A stretch of DNA of 64,000 bases from Saccharopolyspora shandongensis. GTDB taxonomy: Bacteria > Actinomycetota > Actinomycetes > Mycobacteriales > Pseudonocardiaceae. Position 1 is the stretch's first letter. Every line of letters starts with the position of its first letter. Position numbers and translations under genes: made by a program. Shown here piece after piece: positions 58,369 through 64,000 of the stretch. The stretch covers positions 1 through 64,000 of the forward strand of contig NZ_FNOK01000009.1 of NCBI RefSeq assembly GCF_900106995.1. The letters run 5' to 3'. A model generated the notes under the pieces. That model saw only the letters and a program-made list of their open reading frames with translations, ran no database searches and was not told where the DNA came from.

Positions 58369-58970
58369 CGGGCCGGGATGTCAAACCGAGCACGACGCCG
58401 GTCGCGCGCGGGCTGTCCTTCGAGCGCGGCGTGGTCATCGCGCTCGGGTTGCTGGCGCTGGTCGTCGGCGTGATCGCGCTCCTCGTCGGCACCGGGTGGC
58501 TGGGCGTCTTCCGGGCGCAGCGACCGCTGGCCGATCCGCTCCTGGTGCAGTGGCTGCGGGACAACTCGCAGGTGGCGATCGCGGTGGCGATCGTGCTCGG
58601 CATCGTGCTGTTCGTGCTCGGCCTGTGGTGGGTCGTGCGGGCCTTGCGGCCGGAGCCGCGACCGGCCCTCGTCCTGGAGCGCGGCAACGAAAGCCTGGCG
58701 GTGACGAGCGCAGCGCTGACCGAAGCCGTGCGCACCGACGCCGAGCGGGTCACCGGGGTCAAGCGGGCGCGGGTCCGGATGGCGGGCAGCGAGCAGCGCC
58801 CGGCGCTGCGGCTCACGCTGTCGTTGCAGGAAGGCACCAACGTGCGCCACGTTTGGGAAGAACTCGACGAGAAGGTGCTTTCCCGCGCCCGCGAATCGCT
58901 GGGAATGGATACGTTGCCAACGGCGATCCGGCTGCAGCTGGATCGCGCGCCTCGCCAACGCGTCCACTGA
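58365..58970 (+). CDS. amaP: AmaP-like alkaline shock membrane anchor
   Basis: The 201-residue product has two membrane helices (about residues 22-46, VVIALGLLALVVGVIALLVG, and 66-91, NSQVAIAVAIVLGIVLFVLG) and a cytoplasmic tail with SLAVTSAALTEAVRTDAERV, TGVKRARVRMAG and LRLTLSLQEGTNVRHVWEEL. AmaP anchors Asp23 to the membrane in Staphylococcus. Here it closes the operon begun by the ECF sigma gene. About 22 bases after the stop lies repeat copy E. Confidence 0.85.
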   Translation: MTGRDVKPSTTPVARGLSFERGVVIALGLLALVVGVIALLVGTGWLGVFRAQRPLADPLLVQWLRDNSQVAIAVAIVLGIVLFVLGLWWVVRALRPEPRPALVLERGNESLAVTSAALTEAVRTDAERVTGVKRARVRMAGSEQRPALRLTLSLQEGTNVRHVWEELDEKVLSRARESLGMDTLPTAIRLQLDRAPRQRVH

Positions 58971-58992
58971 CCGACTGAATGACCAAGTCACC

Positions 58993-59097
58993 ACGTCGGG
59001 GCTGTCCTCGCTGGGAGAACTCCAGAGGAGTGGGCACCGTGAACCCGCGGCGGCGCAAGCCGAGTCCCACACCGCAAGCGGCTCCCGCCGCTTCTTA
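58993..59097 (-). repeat. Dispersed structured element, partial copy E
   Basis: Reverse orientation. It shares with copy D an AAGCGGC/GCCGCTT hairpin and GCGGTGTGGGACTCGG, then the common ACCGCCGCGGGTT-type block (here GCCGCCGCGGGTTCAC), a hairpin ACTCC/GGAGT where B and C have ACCCC/GGGGT, and GCGAGGACAGCCCCGACG, after which homology stops. The right third of the element is missing. It lies between amaP and the ligase gene. Confidence 0.7.
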
Positions 59098-59118
59098 AAC
59101 AGACCTGAGGAGGACCCG

Positions 59119-60231
59119 GTGCTCCCACTGCAACCGCCGGTGAAGCCGATGCTGGCCAGCCCGGTCGAGGGCATCTCCCGGCAGGGCGGGCTGCTGTTCG
59201 AACCGAAGTGGGACGGCTTCCGCTGCCTGGTGTTCGCCGATCCGCAGGCCGAGGAGCCGGTGCTGCTGCAGTCGCGCACCGGCCGCCCGCTCAACCGGTA
59301 CTTCCCCGAGGTCCTGCGGACCGTCGCCGAACACCTCGACCGGCCCGCGGTGCTGGACGGCGAGCTCGTGGTGATCCGACGCGACGACGTCGGCGACCGG
59401 CTGGACTGGGACGCGCTGGGCGAGCGCATCCACCCGGCCGCCAGCCGGGTCAAGGTGCTCGCCGAGAAGACGCCGGCCACCTTCATCGCCTTCGACCTGC
59501 TGGCGCTGGACGACCGGGACCTCACGACCGCGCCGCAGACCGAGCGCCGCGAGCTGCTCGCCGGTCTCGGCCTGAACCACGACGGGCTGCGCACCACGCC
59601 GGTCACCGATGATCCGGACACCGCGGCGGAGTGGTTCCGGGTGTTCGAGGGCGCGGGGCTGGACGGCGTGATCGCCAAGCCCACCGACGGCCAGTACGTG
59701 CCGGGCAAGCGGACCATGTTCAAGATCAAGCACTCGCGCACCGCGGACTGCGTCGTCGCCGGGCTGCGCTGGCACGCCAAGACCGAACCCGGCACCGCGG
59801 TGGGTTCCCTGCAGCTCGGGCTGTACGACGACCGGGGCGTGCTGCACCACGTCGGCGTCGTCGGCGCCTTCCCGGCCGCGCAGCGACGCGCGCTGGCCAC
59901 CGAGCTCGCCGAGCTGGTCACCGACGGGGAACACCCGTGGCTGGGGCCCGACGCGGCGGACGGGCGGCGGCTGCCCGGGTCGGTGAACCGCTGGAGCAGC
60001 ACCGAGCAGCCGTGGGTGCCGCTGCGCCCGGAACGCGTCGTCGAGGTTTCCTACGACCACACCGAAGGCGCCCACCCGGGCCGGTTCCGGCACACCACGC
60101 AGTTCGTGCGGTGGCGCCCCGACCGCGACGCCGACTCCTGCCGCTACGACCAGCTCGACGAGCCCACGCGGTACGACCTCGAAGCCGTGCTCCACGGCGA
60201 CGTCGACCAGAGCGCCCGCGTCGACGGGTAG
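59119..60231 (+). CDS. ligC: ATP-dependent DNA ligase, LigC type
   Basis: The 370-residue product has the ligase adenylation motif EPKWDGFRC (about residues 28-36, Lys in motif I), motif III AVLDGELVVI (about residues 79-88) and FIAFDLLALD, motif IV GLDGVIAKP (about residues 183-191), and motif V MFKIKHSR (about residues 203-210), followed by an OB-fold domain. Its length and the start PPVKPMLASPV match actinobacterial LigC, a repair ligase outside the Ku-LigD system. GTG 59119 follows GAGGAGG. It precedes a PanE-like gene by 11 bases. Confidence 0.9.
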   Translation: MLPLQPPVKPMLASPVEGISRQGGLLFEPKWDGFRCLVFADPQAEEPVLLQSRTGRPLNRYFPEVLRTVAEHLDRPAVLDGELVVIRRDDVGDRLDWDALGERIHPAASRVKVLAEKTPATFIAFDLLALDDRDLTTAPQTERRELLAGLGLNHDGLRTTPVTDDPDTAAEWFRVFEGAGLDGVIAKPTDGQYVPGKRTMFKIKHSRTADCVVAGLRWHAKTEPGTAVGSLQLGLYDDRGVLHHVGVVGAFPAAQRRALATELAELVTDGEHPWLGPDAADGRRLPGSVNRWSSTEQPWVPLRPERVVEVSYDHTEGAHPGRFRHTTQFVRWRPDRDADSCRYDQLDEPTRYDLEAVLHGDVDQSARVDG

Positions 60232-60242
60232 TGTCAGGACCC

Positions 60243-61142
60243 GTGGCAGCACAACGCATCGCGGTGATCGGCTCGGGCGGTATCGGTGGGGTCCTCGCGG
60301 AAGCCGCGCATTCCGCCGGGCACCAGGTGACGATGTGCGTCCGGACCCCGTTCGACCGGCTGACGCTGGAAACCCCGGGCGGCACCGGGGAAATCCCGGT
60401 CTCGGTGGTGACCGAGCCCGGCGCGCTCGGCGAGTACGACTGGGTCCTGCTGACGACGAAGGTCCAGGACGCGGCGAGCGCGGCCGGCTGGCTGCGGAAG
60501 CTGGACGGCGGGCGCGCCCCGGTCGTGGTGGTGCAGAACGGCGTCGAGCACCGCGAATCGATCGCCGGGCTGGGCCTGCAGGCCCAGGTGCTGCCCGCGC
60601 TGATCTACGTGGCCGCCGAGCGGGTCCGGCCGGGGCACGTGGTGCGCCGCGGCCCCGCCACCATGCAGGTCGAGGCGGGCGAGATCGGCGAGCGCTTCGT
60701 CGAGCTGGTCTCCACCAACGACCTGAGCGCCCGGACCACGTCGGACTTCCGCACCGCGGCGTGGCGGAAGATGCTGACGAACCTGGCGCCGAACCCGATC
60801 ACCGCGCTGACCCTGCGCCGCCTCGACGTGCTGCGCGAGCCCGACATCCTGGACCTGAGCAAGGGCGTCCTCGCCGAGGCCGTCGACGTCGCCCGCGCCG
60901 AAGGCGCCCGGCTGACCCACGCCGACGCCGAGAAGGTGCTTTCGGACTACATCGAGAAGTTCCCGCCGACCAACGGCACGTCGATGCTCTACGACCGGCT
61001 GGCGGGCCTGCCGACCGAGCACGAGCACATCACCGGAGCGCTGGTGCGCGCGGCGGACGAGCACGGTCTCCCCGTCCCGCTCAACCGGACCCTCCTGACC
61101 CTGATGCGCGCCCTCCGCCCCATGCGGATGCCGTCCATCTGA
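60243..61142 (+). CDS. ApbA/PanE-family 2-dehydropantoate 2-reductase-like protein
   Basis: The 299-residue product has the NADP motif RIAVIGSGGIGGVLAEAAHS (about residues 5-24), VLLTTKVQDAASAAGWL, VVQNGVEHRESI, the catalytic Lys in WRKMLTNLAPNPITAL (about residues 177-192), and TSMLYDRLAGLPTEHEHITG (about residues 245-264). Ketopantoate reductase makes pantoate for CoA, but actinobacteria have several paralogues acting on other 2-oxo acids, so the substrate is open. GTG 60243 starts just after the ligase stop, suggesting co-transcription. Confidence 0.85.
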   Translation: MAAQRIAVIGSGGIGGVLAEAAHSAGHQVTMCVRTPFDRLTLETPGGTGEIPVSVVTEPGALGEYDWVLLTTKVQDAASAAGWLRKLDGGRAPVVVVQNGVEHRESIAGLGLQAQVLPALIYVAAERVRPGHVVRRGPATMQVEAGEIGERFVELVSTNDLSARTTSDFRTAAWRKMLTNLAPNPITALTLRRLDVLREPDILDLSKGVLAEAVDVARAEGARLTHADAEKVLSDYIEKFPPTNGTSMLYDRLAGLPTEHEHITGALVRAADEHGLPVPLNRTLLTLMRALRPMRMPSI

Positions 61143-61154
61143 CCTCGGACGGCG

Positions 61155-62111
61155 TCAGTTGGCGCCGGTGTCCTTGGGGCCCGCATCGTCGGGCTTCCCG
61201 TCGCCGCCCTTCGCCGAGCCGACCGAACCGACCGAGGCCGCGACGACGCAACCGATGGCGACCCACTGCCAGCCGCCCAGCATCTCGCCCAGCACCAGCA
61301 GCCCGGCCAGCGCCGCCACCGCGGGCTCCAGGCTCATCAGCACGCCGAACACCCGCGGCGGCATCCGGCGCAGCGCCTCCAGCTCCAGCGAGTACGGCAC
61401 CACCGAGGACATCAGCGCGACCACCAGCCCGGCGATGAGCACCGCCGGGTCCAACAGCGCCGTCCCGGCCTCGGCGATGCCGAACGGCGCCGCCACGAGC
61501 GCGCCGAACGCCATGCCCAGGGCCAGCCCGGATCCGCCGCTGGTCCGGCTGCCGAGCTTCGCGCCGACCAGGATGTAGCCGGCCCACAGCGCGCCGGCCA
61601 TCAGCGCGAAGGCGACCCCGACCCAGTCGAGCCCGCCCTCCGCGCGGGCCAGCAGCACCACGCCGGTGCCGGCCAGCACCGCCCAGACGATGTCCAGCTT
61701 GCGGCGGGAGCCGATCACCGCCACGGCCAGCGGGCCGAGGAACTCGATGGTGACCGCCGCGCCGAGCGGAATCCGCTCGAACGCCTGGTAGATGCAGACG
61801 TTCATGCCGGCGAGCACCGCGCCGTAACCGGCCACCACCGCCAGCGTCTTGCGGTCCATGCGCAGCGACGGCCGCCACACCGCCAGCAGGATCACCGCGG
61901 CGAAGGTCAACCGCAGCGCCACCACGCCGGACGCCCCGGCCGTGGTGAACAGCTGCTTGGCGAACGCGGCACCGACCTGCAGGCTGATCACGCCCAGCAG
62001 CACGAGCATCGGCGGCGGGATCGCCCCGAGTGCGCGCGCGGAGACGTTCTCCACGCTGAACAGCGACCACCTGCTCGACGACGCTCCCGAGCCGACCTGC
62101 GCGACGTGCAC
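61155..62111 (-). CDS. EamA-family (RhtA-like) transporter
   Basis: The 318-residue product has ten membrane helices in two EamA repeats. ALGAIPPPMLVLLGVISLQV (about residues 27-46), GMNVCIYQAFERIPLGAAVT, IEFLGPLAVAV, and in the second half PYSLELEALRRMPPRVFGVL, MSLEPAVAALAGLLVLGE are typical of RhtA, the threonine/homoserine exporter, and related drug/metabolite exporters. GTG 62111 gives a slightly long N-terminus; homology starts at about residue 25. It converges on the PanE-like gene with a gap of only 12 bases. Confidence 0.85.
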   Translation of the reverse strand: MHVAQVGSGASSSRWSLFSVENVSARALGAIPPPMLVLLGVISLQVGAAFAKQLFTTAGASGVVALRLTFAAVILLAVWRPSLRMDRKTLAVVAGYGAVLAGMNVCIYQAFERIPLGAAVTIEFLGPLAVAVIGSRRKLDIVWAVLAGTGVVLLARAEGGLDWVGVAFALMAGALWAGYILVGAKLGSRTSGGSGLALGMAFGALVAAPFGIAEAGTALLDPAVLIAGLVVALMSSVVPYSLELEALRRMPPRVFGVLMSLEPAVAALAGLLVLGEMLGGWQWVAIGCVVAASVGSVGSAKGGDGKPDDAGPKDTGAN

Positions 62112-62269
62112 GATGCTCCTCTGCCTCCGCCAACCGCTTCCCGCTGCACGTTATCCCGCCACCGGCCGCGCCCGTCACCCGATTGTCAGGGCCCTCACCG
62201 GGGCCTCACCCGGATCATGCGATGCTGACCCGGTCCAGCGACCACCGCGCCTGCCGACTAGGAGTACCC

Positions 62270-63829
62270 GTGCCGCGCACCACTCACCGGGTCGGGGCCG
62301 CACTACTGCCGTTGCTGCTGCTGGTGGTCGCCGCGTGTTCGGCTGGACCGTCGGACCGGCCCGCGGTCGCCTACCACGACGGCGAGCAGCAGGTCGTCCC
62401 CGCGCCGCAGCCGCCGAAACCGGCCCCCGTCCCGCCGCTGGGCTCCCCCGGCGACGACGCGCAGAGCTGGGAGGACTGCACCGACCAGACGCGCACGGAG
62501 CTCGGCGGGCTGCCGCCGGGCATGACGTTCTCCTGCTCGCGGCTGATCAGCACGCTCGACGCCCCCGAAGCCCCGGAACGCGGCACCGCGCGCATCTCGC
62601 TGATCCGCGCCGGTTCCGGCCACGTGCCGCTGGTGGTGCTGGGCGATGTCGGCGGCGAGCCGGGCACGACCTACGCGGCCCGGCTGGCCACGCAGCTGCC
62701 GGCGGAACTGCGCAACACCTTCGACATCATCGGGATGGACCGGCGCGGCACCGGTGAATCTGATCCGGCCGACTGCGTGCCGCCCGCGCAGCGCGACGCG
62801 ATCGTCGGCTTCGACCCGCGCGCCACCGACCGCGGCGCGCTGGACCGGCTGCTCGAATCGGTGCTCGCGGCGAGCCAGGAATGCCTGCTGGACCTCGACG
62901 AGCGACTGCAGGCCTACGACACCTGGCGAACCGCCTCCGACCTGGAAGAACTCCGCCTGGAGCTGGGCGTGCCGCGGCTGCACGCGATCGGGCGGGGCGA
63001 AGCGGCGCGCCTGCTGACGACCTTCGCCGAGCGCTTCCCCGGATCGGTCGGCCGCCTGGTGCTCGACGGCGCGCCGGACCCGACCCGCGACGCCATCGGC
63101 CAAGCGGAATCGCAGGCGCAGAGCGCGGAGCAGGCCTTCGACGTGTTCGCCGCCGACTGCGTCAGCCGCGGCTGCCCGCTGGGCCCCGAGCCGCGCAAGG
63201 TGGTCGGCGATCTGGTCGAGCGCACCCGCGGCACGCCGCTACCGGCGCCGGGCACCTCGGTCGGCGCCGGCCGGGTGGTGCAGGCGATCCTGCTGGGTCT
63301 TTCCGACCGGGCCACCTGGCCCGCCCTCGCCGATGCGCTGGCCGCGGCCGATCGCGGCGACGGCGCCGGCCTCGCCTCGATCAGCGCGCCGCTGGTCGCC
63401 GACCAGGGCGTCAACCCGCCGTGGCTGGACGGCGACCTGATCACCAGCTGCAACGACACGACGGTGCGCGTGCCGCCGCAGCGCACCGGCGAGCTCGCGC
63501 TGGACTGGGTGAGCCGGTTCCCGCTGTTCGGCGGTGCCGCCGCTCAGCGGCTGGTGTGGTGCGGGTCGTGGCCGGTCCCGCAGCAGCCGCTGCCCTCGCC
63601 GCGCCGCCCGGACCTGCCGCCGATCCCGGTGATCAGCACCGCGAACGACCCGCAGCTGCTGGGTCTGGGCACCGATCACATGGCCGAGCAGATGCCGACC
63701 GGGGTGCTGCTGCGCTGGCAGGGCGCCGGGCACGGGGCCATCGGCAAGTCGCCGTGCATCACCGAGGCGGTCAGCCGGTTCCTGGTGCAGGGCACCGTGC
63801 CGACGGAAGGCATGGCCTGCCCGGGGTGA
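62270..63829 (+). CDS. Tap-like alpha/beta hydrolase lipoprotein with altered nucleophile
   Basis: The 519-residue product has a lipoprotein signal (LLPLLLLVVAAC, Cys23) and a proline-rich linker. The fold matches Tap-type secreted peptidases and mycobacterial CaeA-like hydrolases: MDRRGTGESDPADC (about residues 156-169), FAERFPGSVGRLVLDGAPDP, and a C-terminal GAGHGAIGKSPCI with the catalytic His. The nucleophile elbow, normally G-x-S-x-G (often GKSYGT), reads IGRGEAARLL: residue 243 is Gly (GGC at 62996-62998). It is therefore probably inactive or altered. GTG 62270 follows AGGAG. Confidence 0.82.
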   Translation: MPRTTHRVGAALLPLLLLVVAACSAGPSDRPAVAYHDGEQQVVPAPQPPKPAPVPPLGSPGDDAQSWEDCTDQTRTELGGLPPGMTFSCSRLISTLDAPEAPERGTARISLIRAGSGHVPLVVLGDVGGEPGTTYAARLATQLPAELRNTFDIIGMDRRGTGESDPADCVPPAQRDAIVGFDPRATDRGALDRLLESVLAASQECLLDLDERLQAYDTWRTASDLEELRLELGVPRLHAIGRGEAARLLTTFAERFPGSVGRLVLDGAPDPTRDAIGQAESQAQSAEQAFDVFAADCVSRGCPLGPEPRKVVGDLVERTRGTPLPAPGTSVGAGRVVQAILLGLSDRATWPALADALAAADRGDGAGLASISAPLVADQGVNPPWLDGDLITSCNDTTVRVPPQRTGELALDWVSRFPLFGGAAAQRLVWCGSWPVPQQPLPSPRRPDLPPIPVISTANDPQLLGLGTDHMAEQMPTGVLLRWQGAGHGAIGKSPCITEAVSRFLVQGTVPTEGMACPG

Positions 63830-63860
63830 TCCCGCAACACCCCGGGCCGACCCCTGCCGC

Positions 63861-63965
63861 TCAGCCGCAGCTGGAGCAGCAGCCGCAGGAAGGACCCGTG
63901 CAGCTGCCGCAGCAGCTGCAGCCACCCTTGGCTTGCGGTGCACGTTCGGCTTCGGTGCGGACCAT
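63861..63965 (-). CDS. 34-residue cysteine-rich peptide
   Basis: The product is MVRTEAERAPQAKGG followed by CSCCGSCTGPSCGCCSSCG. It has eight cysteines in 34 residues, arranged as two CxCCxxC units (CSCCGSC and CGCCSSC) joined by TGPS. GGGAGG lies five bases before the ATG, an excellent ribosome binding site. The peptide could be a metallothionein-like metal binder, or a RiPP precursor with a short leader ending in GG. No maturation enzyme is visible within the window; the upstream neighbour lies past the right edge. It converges with the hydrolase gene. Confidence 0.7.
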   Translation of the reverse strand: MVRTEAERAPQAKGGCSCCGSCTGPSCGCCSSCG

Positions 63966-64000
63966 CTTGGCCTCCCGCGTCGTGGCGAATACCAACGGTT

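Noticed and set aside
57681..60002. 773-codon minus-strand frame
   Set aside because: It is antisense to DUF6286, amaP, the repeat and ligC, with serine/arginine-rich non-protein-like composition.

Overview
The window is high-GC actinobacterial DNA. GTG starts, four-base ATGA/GTGA gene overlaps, a mycothiol-type formaldehyde dehydrogenase and the family composition suggest a member of the Pseudonocardiaceae close to Saccharopolyspora; this placement is inference. It is mostly ordinary chromosome. I see no prophage, CRISPR array, rRNA or tRNA, and only a remnant of an IS4-type transposase at the left edge.

Layout. 1-7.1 kb: transposase remnant, coiled-coil protein, PspC-type membrane protein, a luciferase-like oxidoreductase, an APC permease, a methyltransferase, a broken XRE regulator and an MpaB/latex-clearing-type oxygenase. 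7.3-12.2 kb: NCS1 permease, RidA, creatininase-like amidohydrolase and FMN reductase in one minus-strand cluster, divergent from a flavin monooxygenase; similar operator-like sites precede both units, and together they resemble a Rut-type N-heterocycle pathway. 12.5-15.6 kb: ehuBCDA ectoine uptake operon with a good promoter. 15.9-22.6 kb: FhuF-like iron reductase, phosphoketolase plus acetate kinase, M28 membrane peptidase. 22.7-28 kb: Gfo/Idh oxidoreductase, two-component system, mycothiol-dependent formaldehyde oxidation pair. 28-35.4 kb: DUF574-type methyltransferase, MFS transporter, amidase, glutaryl-CoA dehydrogenase/CoA-transferase pair with a divergent GntR regulator. 35.4-41.4 kb: TetR with quinone oxidoreductase and hydrolase, 3-hydroxybutyryl-CoA dehydrogenase, Fpg-like glycosylase, LtrA. 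41.4-53.9 kb: beta-propeller protein with a BRCT-like N-terminus, peroxiredoxin, TRIC channel, sugar ABC transporter, Ser/Thr kinase, lactonase, ornithine aminotransferase, ZapE. 54-59 kb: a RibD-like reductase runs into an ECF sigma factor, a zinc-finger anti-sigma factor carrying an Asp23-like C-terminus, and a six- to seven-gene Asp23/DUF2273/DUF6286/AmaP operon. 59-64 kb: LigC-type DNA ligase, PanE-like reductase, EamA transporter, a Tap-family hydrolase lacking its serine nucleophile, and a 34-residue eight-cysteine peptide.

Three things stand out. First, a dispersed element of about 270-285 bp (three full copies, two partial copies, one scrap) has inverted CAGTTTCAAT ends, several internal hairpins, and base changes that preserve pairing between copies; it looks like a MITE or structured-RNA family. 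Second, the ECF/anti-sigma/Asp23 locus joins the regulator to the structural envelope-stress proteins through a shared domain. Third, the tiny cysteine-rich gene at the right edge has a strong ribosome binding site and a duplicated CxCCxxC motif.

Intergenic regions between convergent genes are full of short perfect or near-perfect palindromes of several sequence families, most probably terminators. Functions were assigned by reading motifs and family resemblance; no database search was run.
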